From UBA4636 sp045534575 (GTDB lineage: Bacteria > Bacillota > Clostridia > Christensenellales > Borkfalkiaceae): 64,000 nucleotides of DNA. Positions 25,888 to 35,800 of the stretch are shown piece after piece; the stretch's first letter is position 1, and every line of letters starts with the position of its first letter. Where the stretch lies: the NCBI GenBank assembly GCA_045534575.1, contig JAZSJZ010000007.1:142971-206970 (forward strand), read 5' to 3'. The notes beneath the pieces were generated by a model. It was not told where the DNA came from. It worked only from the letters and a program-made list of their open reading frames with translations, and did not search any database. A program made the position numbers and the translations under genes.

Positions 25888-26337
25888 CTAAAAGATAAAC
25901 GCTAACGCCTCGCTCGGTTCTTTATATCTTATGGCAATCGTCATCAAAATTACGTGAACGATAAACGTTAAAACGGAAACGACGATAAAGGTTATCGCAA
26001 GTTTTTTATAGTGTTTTAACGCTAAAATAGAGAAAACTAAATTTAGTATCATCGCAATAACGGTTGGAATCATAAACACGATATAGATAATAAGCCCAAA
26101 GCCTTGCTCTAAGCCCGTAACGTTTATTCCCCCGTCGTTTTTAGAAGGCGTTAAAACTGCGTTTAAAATATCTGCGCCTAAAAAGATATCGAAAAGATTT
26201 AATGCAAGCGTAATCACAAAAAAGACGATTGCTAAGATGAGGATAATTTTATTCTTCCTATTATTATTGTTTTGGCTTTGTTGCAAATAGTTTTCGTCGA
26301 TTAGTAAGCCGTTATTTTCTACGTTATCATTATTCAT
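25888..26337 (-). CDS. Small membrane protein of unknown function
   Basis: 149 residues, not recognised. A hydrophilic Asn/Gln-rich N-terminus (residues 1-28, with a run of four Asn) precedes three or four hydrophobic segments (IILILAIVFFVITLALNLF, then LIIYIVFMIPTVIAMILNLV, then ITFIVVSVLTFIVHVILM). No catalytic motif is visible. It has its own promoter and a GGAGG ribosome binding site, is transcribed divergently from the ACT-domain gene and converges on the MATE gene. It is probably real because of the promoter, the spacing and the membrane topology. Confidence 0.7.
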   Translation of the reverse strand: MNNDNVENNGLLIDENYLQQSQNNNNRKNKIILILAIVFFVITLALNLFDIFLGADILNAVLTPSKNDGGINVTGLEQGFGLIIYIVFMIPTVIAMILNLVFSILALKHYKKLAITFIVVSVLTFIVHVILMTIAIRYKEPSEALAFIF

Positions 26338-26368
26338 AAATTTTCCTCCTTTTTCGTTTTCTATTTTT

Positions 26369-26397
26369 ATTATACACTATCATTTAAAATTCGTCAA
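26369..26397 (-). promoter_or_regulatory. Promoter of small membrane protein
   Basis: Minus-strand TTGACG, 17-base spacer, TATAAT. Confidence 0.75.
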
Positions 26398-26444
26398 TAC
26401 TTAATAAAAATTAAGTATCAACTTAAAACGGGGCTATAAAATCA

Positions 26445-26473
26445 TTGAAAAAACCGACCTTTTGTGATACAAT
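26445..26473 (+). promoter_or_regulatory. Promoter of ACT-domain/DUF711 operon
   Basis: TTGAAA, 17-base spacer, TACAAT preceded by TGA (extended -10). Confidence 0.7.
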
Positions 26474-26498
26474 TAAAAAAAATTACTAGGAGATTTTT

Positions 26499-26768
26499 AT
26501 GAAAGCAATAGTTTCCGTTCTTGGCAAGGACAAACTTGGCATTATCGCAAAAGTTTCAAACGCTCTTTTTAGCGAGAATATCAATATTATGGATATTTCT
26601 CAAACGATTATGCAAAACAAGTTTTTCACGATGATTATGGCTGTTGAACTTCCCGATAACGCTAATATGGACGTTTTAAGCGCAAAACTTAACGCGCTTG
26701 GCAACGAGATTGGCGTGGAAATTAGAATTCAGCACGAAGATATCTTCAATTCTATGCACACGGTATAG
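26499..26768 (+). CDS. ACT domain protein, UPF0237 family
   Basis: 89 residues consisting of a single ACT fold (GKDKLGIIAKVSNALFSENI then MDISQTIM). ACT domains bind small ligands, usually amino acids, and regulate metabolism. This family is almost always encoded directly before a DUF711 protein, as here (10 bases apart), so the two probably act together; the ligand is unknown. AGGAGA precedes the ATG. Confidence 0.92.
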   Translation: MKAIVSVLGKDKLGIIAKVSNALFSENINIMDISQTIMQNKFFTMIMAVELPDNANMDVLSAKLNALGNEIGVEIRIQHEDIFNSMHTV

Positions 26769-26778
26769 TGGAGGCGCT

Positions 26779-28128
26779 ATGTTTAGCAGTAAAGACGTTT
26801 TTCAAACTATTGAAATGATTAAAAGTCAGCACCTTGACATAAGAACGATAACCATCCACGTTTCACTTTTCGACTGCATTAGTCAAGACGCTAAAAAAAC
26901 GTGCGACGCAGTTTATTCTAAACTTATGAAAAAGGCTGGCAAGTTAAAACAAACCGCCGATATAATTCAAGCAAAATACGGTATTCCTATCGTAAACAAG
27001 AGGCTTTCGGTTACGCCAATTAGCCTTATAGGCGCGCCAAGCGGTGGCTACGTTGAACTTGCAAAAACGCTCGATAGAGTTGCTAAAGACTGCTCGCTCG
27101 ATTTCGTTGGCGGTTACTCTGCCCTAGTTCAAAAAGGAATTACCGATTTTGAAAAGGACTTCCTTTTATCTATCCCCGAAGCCTTGACGGTTACCGATTG
27201 CGTTTGCTCGTCGGTAAACGTTGGCTCAACTAGAGCAGGTATCAATATGGACGCTGTTAAACTTATGGGCGAGATTATTTTGCAAACGGCAAAAAACACG
27301 GCGGACAACAACTGCATAGGTTGCGCTAAACTCGTGGCTTTTGCAAACGCTGTTGACGATAATCCGTTTATGGCAGGCTCGTTTAACGGCGTTGGTGAAG
27401 GGGACGCTATCATAAACGTGGGAATTTCTGGCCCGGGCGTTGTTAAAGCGGCGCTAGAGAAAGTTCCTAACGGCGATTGCGCTGTGCTTTCGGAAACAAT
27501 CAAGAAAACTGCGTTCAAAATAACAAGAATTGGCGAACTCGTTGCAAGAGAAGCCGCCCAAATGCTAGGCGCAACGTTTGGCATTGTTGACTTATCCCTC
27601 GCCCCAACTCCCGCTCGAAACGATTCGGTTGCCGAAATTTTAGAGGAAATGGGTCTAAGCGTTGTTGGAACGCACGGCACGACTGCTTGCCTCGCTATGC
27701 TTAACGACGCCGTTAAAAAAGGCGGAACTATGGCAAGTTCTTACGTTGGCGGGCTATCTGGCGCGTTCATCCCCGTTAGCGAAGATATCGGCATGATTGA
27801 AGCGGCTAAGAAAGGGCTACTAAAGATAGAAAAACTCGAAGCAATGACGGCTGTTTGCTCGGTTGGGCTTGATATGATTGCAATCCCGGGCGATACTTCG
27901 GCTTCTAAAATTTCTGCAATTATTGCAGACGAAGCGGCTATCGGCGTTATCAACAACAAAACAACCGCTGTTAGAGTTATTCCTGTTATTGGCAAAACCG
28001 AAGGTGAAGTCAACTTTGGCGGGCTTTTAGGACGCGCGCCTATTATGCCACTATCGTCTGGCGAAGCAACTATTTTTATCAATCGTGGCGGAAGAATTCC
28101 TGCCCCAATTCATAGCTATAAAAATTAA
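26779..28128 (+). CDS. DUF711/UPF0210 family protein
   Basis: 449 residues. The open frame could begin at 26698 inside the ACT gene, but the ATG at 26779 has a GGAGG at 4 bases' distance and starts with the conserved segment MFSSKDVFQTIEMI. Glycine-rich conserved blocks include GGYSALVQKGITDFEKDF, SSVNVGSTRAGINMDAVK and PGDTSASKISAIIADE. The fold is related to pyruvate-formate-lyase-like proteins, but the catalytic Cys/Gly motifs of that enzyme are not evident. Biochemical role unknown; partner of the ACT protein. Confidence 0.92.
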   Translation: MFSSKDVFQTIEMIKSQHLDIRTITIHVSLFDCISQDAKKTCDAVYSKLMKKAGKLKQTADIIQAKYGIPIVNKRLSVTPISLIGAPSGGYVELAKTLDRVAKDCSLDFVGGYSALVQKGITDFEKDFLLSIPEALTVTDCVCSSVNVGSTRAGINMDAVKLMGEIILQTAKNTADNNCIGCAKLVAFANAVDDNPFMAGSFNGVGEGDAIINVGISGPGVVKAALEKVPNGDCAVLSETIKKTAFKITRIGELVAREAAQMLGATFGIVDLSLAPTPARNDSVAEILEEMGLSVVGTHGTTACLAMLNDAVKKGGTMASSYVGGLSGAFIPVSEDIGMIEAAKKGLLKIEKLEAMTAVCSVGLDMIAIPGDTSASKISAIIADEAAIGVINNKTTAVRVIPVIGKTEGEVNFGGLLGRAPIMPLSSGEATIFINRGGRIPAPIHSYKN

Positions 28129-28140
28129 TTTCACTAATTT

Positions 28141-28162
28141 AGCCACTTAAAGTGGCTTTTTT
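28141..28162 (+). terminator. Terminator of DUF711 operon
   Basis: AGCCACTT/AAGTGGCT near-perfect hairpin followed by T run, between the DUF711 stop and the ClC ribosome binding site. Confidence 0.7.
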
Positions 28163-28180
28163 AGACTTTTAGGAGAACTT

Positions 28181-29809
28181 ATGAAAACTTCTCTATTAAA
28201 ACCGCATTTTAAACTGACCGCGCTTTGGAACACCTTTCTATCCGTTATAGTTTACGGTGGCGTGATAGGGCTTGTGGTCGGCACGATAATAATTCTCTAC
28301 TCTTTAGGCGCAGAGCATATTATGGAAATAAGCCACGCCGTTTACGAGTGGAACACAAATAACCCAGCGTTTATTCCGCTGTTTTTGCTAGGGCTTTGCG
28401 CTCTTGCCGTTTTGGAAGGCTTAATTTTAAAACTCGTGCCAGAAGCGCGTGGCGGTGGCGTGCCTTATACTGAAGGCGTTATTCGTGGTGTTTTAAAGTT
28501 TAAATGGCTAAAAATGATTTTCGCAACCATTGGCGCAAGTTTTATCTCCTTTTTAGCAGGGCTTCCGCTTGGAAACGAAGGGCCGAGCATCCAAGTTGGC
28601 GGGTGCATTGGTCAAGGCGTGAACGAAGGCGGAAAATATTTAACCAGAAATTCTATTGCTTGGCGAAGATTTTCGGTAACAGGTGGCGCGGCGGCGGCTT
28701 TTGCAACCGTTTTTGCAGCCCCTCTAACGGGAATTTTCTTTGCGCTAGAGGAAGGACACAAACGCCTAACCCCTCTTATTTTGTTAACGGCTTCAGCCTC
28801 GGTTTTAACGGCGTGCCTACTAAAACAAGCCGTTTTTGAGCATTTTAACCTAGAACTTCACGTTTTCAACTTTGGTGAAATAACCAACGTTCCACTTAAT
28901 TTATTTTGGATAATTATTGCCATCGGCATTTTGTCGGGCTTGTTTGCAAGCGGAGCGTCTTTAGTTTTGCTAAACGTAAACAAGTTCATACGATTAAAAA
29001 TGCAAAAACTACCGCTTATTCCAAGACTTATTATAGTATTCGTTTTGGTTGGCGCAATAGGCTTACTTTTCCCAGCCGTTATTGGAAGCGGAGCGTCTTT
29101 AATAAGGGGCGTTGCCACCTCTCCAGACGAGTTTACCATTGAATTTTTAGCGCTTTTAATTTTGATTAAACTCTTGCTCATTGCCCTTTGCGCTGGAAAC
29201 GGAGCGTGCGGAGGAATTTTTATTCCAGTTTTCGTTCTAGGCGCGCTGTTTGGAACGATTTTAGCAAAAGTTTGTATTCTTCTTGGAGTTGACGAAATTT
29301 ACTATAAAGCAATCATAATTATAACTATGAGCGCGTTTATGGGCGCAGTTCTAAGATCCCCTCTTACCGCTATTATTTTAATCGTGGAAACAACAGGTCA
29401 ACTTCTTAGCGGATTTTTAGCAACGGGCGTTGCAATCTTGCTTGCATATCTCGTTATTGAAATTTTACATATCGCCCCACTTTACGAAACGCAACTCGAG
29501 TGGTTGGTTGAAAATAAAAACAAAGGCAAACAAAAACAACATTACACAGTTGTAAAAACCGTTGAGAAAAACTCGTTTGCCGTTGGAAGAGAAGTAAAAG
29601 GGCTTATTTGGCCGGCAGAGTGCTTGGTTAAACAAGTTAATCAATTTGACGAAAACGGCAACCTCATCGTGGATGACGACCCTATTATGCAAGTTGGCGA
29701 AAGTTTCGAAGTTAATTTTTATTCTTACGACTACGACGAAACTATAAAAGAAATCAACGCCCTTTTCGATAGCCCTAAAAACTTAAAAACTATCAAAAAG
29801 GACGCTTAA
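28181..29809 (+). CDS. ClC family chloride channel or H+/Cl- antiporter
   Basis: Membrane anion transporter of 542 residues. The selectivity segments are GNEGPSIQVGG (gating glutamate E133) and GNGACGGIFIPVFVLGALFG; about 12 hydrophobic segments occupy residues 20-430. After residue 440 a cytoplasmic tail of about 100 residues has a TrkA-C-like appearance (VGREVKGLIWPAECLVKQV), as in other bacterial ClC proteins with regulatory tails. An AGGAG ribosome binding site precedes the ATG. Anion and coupling mode are not deducible. Confidence 0.92.
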   Translation: MKTSLLKPHFKLTALWNTFLSVIVYGGVIGLVVGTIIILYSLGAEHIMEISHAVYEWNTNNPAFIPLFLLGLCALAVLEGLILKLVPEARGGGVPYTEGVIRGVLKFKWLKMIFATIGASFISFLAGLPLGNEGPSIQVGGCIGQGVNEGGKYLTRNSIAWRRFSVTGGAAAAFATVFAAPLTGIFFALEEGHKRLTPLILLTASASVLTACLLKQAVFEHFNLELHVFNFGEITNVPLNLFWIIIAIGILSGLFASGASLVLLNVNKFIRLKMQKLPLIPRLIIVFVLVGAIGLLFPAVIGSGASLIRGVATSPDEFTIEFLALLILIKLLLIALCAGNGACGGIFIPVFVLGALFGTILAKVCILLGVDEIYYKAIIIITMSAFMGAVLRSPLTAIILIVETTGQLLSGFLATGVAILLAYLVIEILHIAPLYETQLEWLVENKNKGKQKQHYTVVKTVEKNSFAVGREVKGLIWPAECLVKQVNQFDENGNLIVDDDPIMQVGESFEVNFYSYDYDETIKEINALFDSPKNLKTIKKDA

Positions 29810-29815
29810 AAGTCA

Positions 29816-29835
29816 GCCTATAAGTTGATTAAACG
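29816..29835 (+). repeat. Interspersed TATAAG motif, copy 6
   Basis: GCCTATAAGTTGATTAAACG, 7 bases after the ClC stop codon. Confidence 0.65.
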
Positions 29836-29855
29836 TAAATTTAGCATAAAAAGCA

Positions 29856-29888
29856 ACAAAAAAGACGATTGAAAAATCGTCTTTTTTA
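29856..29888. terminator. Bidirectional terminator between ClC and yfcE-like genes
   Basis: AAAAAGACGATT / AATCGTCTTTTT hairpin with A run on the left and T run on the right, so it can act for both convergent genes. The yfcE-like stop codon is inside it. Confidence 0.85.
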
Positions 29889-30431
29889 TTTTAAAACAAA
29901 TTGTGATTTTACTTCATTAAAGAAATTCTTAAAGTAAACGTTATTGCCGTCTAGCAAAATATAACCTTGATGGCTTCCGCCTTTTGGAATAGAGGTTGAG
30001 CCGGGGTTTAAATGATAAATTCCATCAATCTCTTCAAAAAGCGGAACGTGCGTATGCCCTGATAATAAAATATCGCCAGGCCTTAGAGAATAAAGCGCTT
30101 TCTCAAAATGCTTATGCCCGTGAATTAGAGCAATTTTTCGCCCAAAATATTCAACGATTTTTAAATCTTCTTCGATAGAAAACTCTAAAACCATTTGGTC
30201 AACTTCGCTATCGCAATTACCTTTAACGCAAACGATTTTATCTTTTAGCGAGTTTAAAAGTTTTGCAACTTCTTTTGTGTTGTAATCGTTGGTTAGGTCG
30301 TTTCTCGCCCCGTGATACAAAATATCGCCAAGAAGATAAAGTTTTTCAGCCTGCTCATCTAAAAACGCTCTTTTAAGAAGTTTTGCGTTATAGTTCGAGC
30401 CGTGAATATCGCTTGCAATTATTATTTTCAT
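29886..30431 (-). CDS. YfcE/MJ0936-type metallophosphodiesterase
   Basis: 181 residues with the calcineurin-like two-metal site: SDIHG at residues 7-11, LGDILYHG, GNCDSEVD, LIHGHK and SGHTHVP. The NPGST segment is typical of the YfcE subfamily, which hydrolyses phosphodiesters in vitro. It is the last gene of the long minus-strand operon, separated from the P-loop gene by about 50 bases that hold one interspersed motif. Physiological substrate unknown. Confidence 0.9.
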   Translation of the reverse strand: MKIIIASDIHGSNYNAKLLKRAFLDEQAEKLYLLGDILYHGARNDLTNDYNTKEVAKLLNSLKDKIVCVKGNCDSEVDQMVLEFSIEEDLKIVEYFGRKIALIHGHKHFEKALYSLRPGDILLSGHTHVPLFEEIDGIYHLNPGSTSIPKGGSHQGYILLDGNNVYFKNFFNEVKSQFVLK

Positions 30432-30453
30432 TTTTCTTTCCTTTTAAAAATAG

Positions 30454-30474
30454 CGTGTTTTCGGGCTTATAGCC
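30454..30474 (-). repeat. Interspersed TATAAG motif, copy 7
   Basis: Minus-strand GGCTATAAGCCCGAAAACACG; the distal half departs from the consensus (GAAAAC for GTTATC). Confidence 0.6.
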
Positions 30475-30481
30475 ACACTTT

Positions 30482-30985
30482 TTAAATTATTTTCTTAATT
30501 TTTTCAATAACGTTTTCAATCTTTTCAATTTCAAAATCAAAAGTTAAAACGGCTTTTACTTTGCCAAAAAACAGCCTTTCAACTTCGCCTAAGTTTAATT
30601 TTTCATCAATAAGTTCGATAGTATCTTCAATCTTTTGTTGACCTTTAGGATATTTTAGCGAAGAAAAATCTTTATGCTTTAACCTTTCTAAGCAAACGCT
30701 TTTTCTAGTTAAAATTTTAACGATTAAAACGTCGTCTTCGTTTAATTTTGCTAACGCCTCGCTAGGCTTTCCAACGCCCGTTATTTCAACGATAGCGTTT
30801 TTTTCGCTTTTCACAGCCTTTGCAAAAATTTGCCAAACTTCAACTTCCCTTTCAAAACTCCCGTCGCAAAAAGTTCTTCTAAAGTCATCAATTTTAAGCA
30901 CATTATAGTTAGGAAAATGCTCGCTAATTCTCTCTACGAAATAAGATTTTCCACTATTTATATTTCCAACAACTAAAATTTTCAT
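30482..30985 (-). CDS. P-loop NTPase, small nucleotide-kinase-like
   Basis: 167 residues with Walker A GNINSGKS (residues 7-14), the following VLKIDDFRR resembling the acceptor-site loop of kinases, and a VEITGVG strand. It looks like an adenylate-kinase/AAA-type small NTPase, possibly a nucleoside or metabolite kinase. Its start is immediately adjacent to the stop of the coiled-coil gene upstream, so it is cotranscribed with the FtsK/WXG-like locus. Whether it serves that system or is a passenger is unclear. Confidence 0.7.
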   Translation of the reverse strand: MKILVVGNINSGKSYFVERISEHFPNYNVLKIDDFRRTFCDGSFEREVEVWQIFAKAVKSEKNAIVEITGVGKPSEALAKLNEDDVLIVKILTRKSVCLERLKHKDFSSLKYPKGQQKIEDTIELIDEKLNLGEVERLFFGKVKAVLTFDFEIEKIENVIEKIKKII

Positions 30986-31996
30986 TTACACTCTAGAAGA
31001 TAGCGAAACGTAGCCCTTAAGGTGGTTATACGCTTTTCTTAAATATTCTGCCTTTTCGTCAAAAGACGAAGTTGAATGAACCATATTTTTGCCTATTTCT
31101 TCGCACGCTCTAGCAATCTCTAGAGCAATATCGTCGCCCATAACTTGTTCGAAATATTCAGCGTTTTCCCTTTGGATTTTGGCAAACCGCTCGTTCTCTT
31201 GTTTCATATTTTCCATAATTTGAGCGGCTTCTAATAACGCGCCTATTGACCTTACGTCTATTTCATCGCTATCGCTTGACGTTTCGCCTTTTCCAGACGC
31301 TACCGATAGCGCTGACAGCGCGCTTTTAACGTAAGAGTAGGCAGATTTTGCAAACTCTGCAATTGTTTGGCACTCATTTTCGGCATCAACCGCCGATTTA
31401 TTAAACGCGCTTCTTTTTGCCTCTAACTTACGCAAAAGGCTTTCAATCTCGCTGATAAAATTAACAGCCTCTCGCCTTTTGTTATTGATTTGATAAATTA
31501 TATCGTTAAGTTGACTTATTGCCGAGTTTACGTTCGAAATTTGATTGCGAAGTTGTTTAAGTTCTCGCTCTAAGGAAGAAACCTCGCTCCCCGCCGATTT
31601 AACTGCGGCGTTAGCATCTCTTACCGCAGCGTTATGCGCCTTTCTTTCTTCTTCGGTTGAGCCAGACGATGAATTTTTAGCATCGGTTTGAGCCTCTTTT
31701 GCTGCTTCATAGGCTTCTCTTGCCGAAGATAATTGTTTTTGAACTTTATCGTATCTTCTCTCTAAAGCATATAAAAGTTTTTGATTATGTTCTAAAACTT
31801 CATGCGCTTTTCTTAGGTCCTCGTGCATTAAATTAACGGCGTTTTGAGCGTTCGAAATCGCCCTTTTAGCCGTAGAGGTAACGCTATCGGCAAAAGAGTT
31901 GGTTTGATAAAGGCAATCTCTAATTTTATAAGAAACGTCGTTTACGTCGTATTCAAAACTTTTTATTTGCGACGGCATTACGCTAACACTACTCAT
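30986..31996 (-). CDS. Coiled-coil protein of the FtsK/WXG-like locus
   Basis: 336 residues, not recognised. Almost entirely helical, with heptad patterning from about residue 45 to 215 (for example LSSAREAYEAAKEAQTDA, SLERELKQLRNQISNV), a Gly/Ser break near residues 225-245 and a helical C-terminus. It has no signal peptide or membrane segment. Its length and helical hairpin character are compatible with an LXG-like or EspB-like secreted component of a type VII-like system, but no toxin domain or export signal is identifiable. It overlaps the 84-residue gene by 8 bases. Confidence 0.65.
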   Translation of the reverse strand: MSSVSVMPSQIKSFEYDVNDVSYKIRDCLYQTNSFADSVTSTAKRAISNAQNAVNLMHEDLRKAHEVLEHNQKLLYALERRYDKVQKQLSSAREAYEAAKEAQTDAKNSSSGSTEEERKAHNAAVRDANAAVKSAGSEVSSLERELKQLRNQISNVNSAISQLNDIIYQINNKRREAVNFISEIESLLRKLEAKRSAFNKSAVDAENECQTIAEFAKSAYSYVKSALSALSVASGKGETSSDSDEIDVRSIGALLEAAQIMENMKQENERFAKIQRENAEYFEQVMGDDIALEIARACEEIGKNMVHSTSSFDEKAEYLRKAYNHLKGYVSLSSRV

Positions 31997-32243
31997 CTAC
32001 TTTTAACCTCTCAATATCGTAAGAGCGAGATTCGTATTCAATCGCATTTTCGTCAATCTTCATTAAAGGCCCTATTCTTTCCCAAATTTCTTGGTGCTGA
32101 TAGTTAAAATTCGACGGCGCGTTTTTTGCTCGCTTGGTCATTATACTGCCTAGATAATCGTTCCAACTAGAATTAGAAAAGGTAACGTCCTCAACGGTAT
32201 AACTTGCATCGAAAAAGCCGGGGCCAGAATAACTTTTACCCAT
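31989..32243 (-). CDS. Short unknown protein in the FtsK/WXG-like operon
   Basis: 84 residues, not recognised. It contains several aromatic residues and a YQHQEIWERIGPL segment, with no membrane helix. It is probably real because it sits between coding neighbours with an 8-base overlap downstream and a 21-base gap upstream, in the same direction, and has a purine-rich AAAAAGAGG ribosome binding site. It could be a chaperone or adaptor for the secreted helical proteins; this is inference. Confidence 0.6.
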   Translation of the reverse strand: MGKSYSGPGFFDASYTVEDVTFSNSSWNDYLGSIMTKRAKNAPSNFNYQHQEIWERIGPLMKIDENAIEYESRSYDIERLKVDE

Positions 32244-32264
32244 AAAAACCTCTTTTTTTGCAGA

Positions 32265-32561
32265 CTAACTTTTCAAAATTGCAATAGCGTCGGCAAAGGC
32301 TTGCCTAGTTTCTTGAACTAATTGAAGAAGGGTTTTAGCACGGTCTAATTGCGTTTCAAGTTCTCTAATTTTACTCTCAACGCTAGATTTAAACTCTCTA
32401 AAGTTAGCGTCATCCCAATTACGACTTATATCTAAAAGCCTGCTCCTTAAATTATCAATTTCATTGCCCATATTTTGAATAAACGTGTTAAGTTCGCCAT
32501 AATACTGCCCAACGATGCTTTCAAGTTCTTCAGTTGCGGCAAGAATTTGCTCGTTACTCAT
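32265..32561 (-). CDS. WXG100-like small helical protein
   Basis: 98 residues, the ESAT-6/WXG100 length. Two long amphipathic helices flank a turn with the sequence SRNWDDANFREF, where WDD sits exactly where WXG is expected. The following conserved Phe and the helical C-terminal LVQETRQAFADAIAILKS also fit. It ends without a YxxxD/E export motif. Together with the adjacent FtsK/EssC-like ATPase this suggests a secreted or structural WXG100 protein. Its start overlaps the upstream gene by 4 bases (ATGA). Confidence 0.7.
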   Translation of the reverse strand: MSNEQILAATEELESIVGQYYGELNTFIQNMGNEIDNLRSRLLDISRNWDDANFREFKSSVESKIRELETQLDRAKTLLQLVQETRQAFADAIAILKS

Positions 32562-32839
32562 GTTCTAGATACCTTCCCTCTTATTATTTTTTCCGTTTTC
32601 GAAACAGCGTCGGCAAACTCGCCCGTTTTAGTCGTTCTATCGCGAATAATATATTCCGTTTGCTTAATAGTATCGGCAATATCTTCAACTAGCGTTATGG
32701 CACTTTCGGCAATAGTGTCGCCAAGCGTATCTTTAAAATCTTCGGTTTTAGTCTTTAAAAACTTAACCTTTTCAAGCAAAGATACAAGATCGGAAAGCAT
32801 AACGTCGCTTATCTCTTTAACTCTATCGTATTTAATCAT
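32558..32839 (-). CDS. Short helical protein next to WXG100-like gene
   Basis: 93 residues, strongly helical and highly charged (SDLVSLLEKVKFLKTKTEDF, then TLVEDIADTIKQTEYII). It is similar in size and layout to WXG100 proteins but has no Trp. It may be the partner in a WXG-type heterodimer, as these genes often come in pairs. It starts 4 bases after the ATPase gene stop and is translationally coupled to the next gene. Confidence 0.6.
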   Translation of the reverse strand: MIKYDRVKEISDVMLSDLVSLLEKVKFLKTKTEDFKDTLGDTIAESAITLVEDIADTIKQTEYIIRDRTTKTGEFADAVSKTEKIIRGKVSRT

Positions 32840-32843
32840 AATT

Positions 32844-35800
32844 TTACTTCCTTAAATTTTTAATAAACTCATCCCACCACGCTTGATTGTTTTCGATTGA
32901 ATAATCGAACAAGCGAGTTTTACTTTCGCTAGGGCATACGAATACGCACTCTTTAACGCAATCTTCATCACGCTTATTGCTGTTAATATATTCTTGTTGA
33001 GAAGCGTAAACTGCAAAACTTTCTTGCGCTTTAACTCTGTTAGATTCGCTCAACTTATCAAGAACAACTTTCTTGAACGCATCGATAGTTTCACCCGTTA
33101 TAAGAGCAAACACGTTAACTCTGTTACCGCGCTCGTAAATTTTTCTAAGCATTTGTCTAACCATATCTAAAGTTAAACGGCGTTTCTTGCCTTCAGTAGA
33201 AGTGGTAGGCTTTGCTGTTTGTGGTTGAGTGCCGTAAGTTGCTTGCTTTGCCATTGCTTCTAAAGTGGCTCTAGGAAGTTTAGCAAGTTGAGGCTTTTCT
33301 TTAAGAAGTTCTTCAACCGTAACCACTTTTCCAATAGGCTTTAATTGAGTAGGCTCAAGCGGTTTTTCCACTTGTTTTTCAGGCTCGTTAAGGTCTTGAA
33401 TCCAACTAGATTCTTCGTCTGCTAGCCACTCAACGTCACGGAAGATAACGAATTTAGGGTCAAGTTTTACGCCTTTTTTGTTATTAACGAGTTTTTCTCT
33501 CTCTTCAACCAAATCGTAAATTTCAACGAGTTTTTTGCAAGCGTTATTAGTTCCAACAACGAGTTCAACCCTATCGCCAATCTCGCTAAAGCCCTCAACG
33601 AATTTATCAAGATGCCCCTCGTATGACTGCCCGTCGCTCATATAAACAACCTTTTCACTTCCCAAGCTGTGGTGCGTTTTAGTTGCAATGAACGATAGCA
33701 CTGCGTTAGTTTCGATAGCGTTTAACTGCTCAGCGCTTGCAAGAGCAAAGTAGCCAAGCGAATCCTTCTCGCTAGAAAATTCCAAGCCTTGCGGTTTCAT
33801 TGACGCTGAAGATACGCCTATTGGAATTTGGAAATCGTTTCCCTCAACCTTGCCGATATTAGCCGTTCCCGTTTTATCGTGGCTTACAGGGAAAAGCGTT
33901 TCCGCGCCCGCAATAAGTTGAGCGTTATCGCCGTATTTTTCACGAATAGCCCTAGCCAAATCGAGTTGCTTTTTACAACCCGTCGTGCCAGCGTAAGCGT
34001 GGCGGACTTGCGTTCTCGTTCTACCTGCGTCAGTGGTGAAGATAGAAAAACCTTTATCTCTTAGGTAATCAACGTCTGCCCTAGCGTCGCTCGTAGGAAC
34101 GTTATTAGAGCCCATAAGCGAACTATAGCCTTCAATGCTGTTAGTATAGAGTGAAATTCTAGTGTTCATTTGAGCAAGCGCGCCTTCTTCACCCGTAATA
34201 CCGCTCGCCACCGACTGCCCAGCAAGCATAACGCCGATACCACACGCTCTAACGAGTTTAATGGTAGAGGTTAAGGCTGTTATTATTTTGCGGTTAACGT
34301 TTCTATCTCTTGAACCGTCTCCCTCTAGCATAACGTTATATTCGTCGATTATGTAGAACAAAATAGGAAGTTTAGGAAGTTCCCCGCTCACAACTCTAGG
34401 GTGGTCGTTATAAGCCGAAAGTTCGCTAACGCCAACCGATGAGAACAGTTTACTTCTTTCCTTCTTAATGTCGCTAAGCATTGTGAACAGGTCAACGGCG
34501 CACTCAGGCTTGCCGTTTACCATTAGGTAGTTTACGTGTGGAATATAAAGATTGTCTTTGCCCGGAATTCTCTTATATTGAGAAAATTCTGGAGAATCTT
34601 CATCCGACTTAAAGTCGATAAGCCCAAACTGAAGTTCGTCCGGCGAATATTTAGAAGCCGCACTCAAAATAAAGGTATGCAAAAACGACGATTTACCCGA
34701 GCCCGCCGTTCCTACTAAAAGCGCAAAACTCTCAGTAGAGCAACTTTTCATAGTGAAGTTAAACGGCTCGCCCCTAGATTCGCCCATTGGAACGACTAAG
34801 CGCTTGTGTGGCAAGAACTTGCCTTGTTTTTGCGCCTTTTTCTCTGCTTCCGTCTTTTTGTTTTCTCTATCTAAAATATCGAATAGGCTTATGCTTGAAG
34901 CGCCTTGCAAATATTTGCCAACTTCTTTAAAATATTCAGGAATATTAAAATCGGGAACGCAAACGTCCAAGGTTGCCCTTTTTCCGTTGTAGGTTACAGA
35001 GCCGTCAGCGTGGAATTCAATCTCGTCAGCGTTAAGTTCTTCTGCCGTTAGCATAGGCGCTTCGGCTGTATAAGTTGCGTCAGTTTCTTGGAAAATAATG
35101 GAAATTACGCCGTTATTGCCTTGTTGAGTTGCAAGTTTAACAAGTTCTTCCCTTCCGTTAAAGTTGGAAGTATTAAAACCGTAAGGATAGCGGTTTACGG
35201 CAAACAAAATAAAATGCTCGGCACTCGAAGGGTTTTCTTCGTTGAACGAGAAAATATCGCTATGCATAACGTCGATAAAACTCGTTGCTCTATCATCGCA
35301 AAGTTTATTTATTTGTTCAAAAAGTTCAGGGATAGAATCGGTTGTGCCATCGGTCTTTTTGCGGATATCTTTGAACATTGCATTCTCTAAGTCTTTGTTA
35401 ATTCTAAGTTCTAACGCCGATACGTGCGACGTGCCACCGTCTTCTGGTTCAACGCCACCAAACAATAGCCCCTTAGCAGGCATATTGCTAACGAACGTAA
35501 AGTAGATATTAACCAAAAGTTTATAGAACTCAAGTTTTCTAGATTTATCGTTAAAGAACGCTTCCGACTTGGTAAAGAAAAGTTTTGGCGCGTTGATTAA
35601 AATGGTGGTATGGTCAGCCTCAAGATTGAAATAAATTGGGTTTGAAGCAAACGCGCTACTAGGAATTCCCAAAACCTTTTCGGCAAAATTAAGGTCTTTT
35701 TCAGGGATTGAAGCAGTGTAAAAACCCATAAGGAATTTTAAATCGTTTCGGCTCGATATAGGCTTGTTTGAGAGCATGCTCTCCTCGGTTAATTTAGCCT

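Noticed and set aside
26430..26455. GGGGCTATAAAATCATTG as a twelfth motif copy
   Set aside because: Only the first six core bases match; the second half is unlike the consensus and overlaps a promoter.
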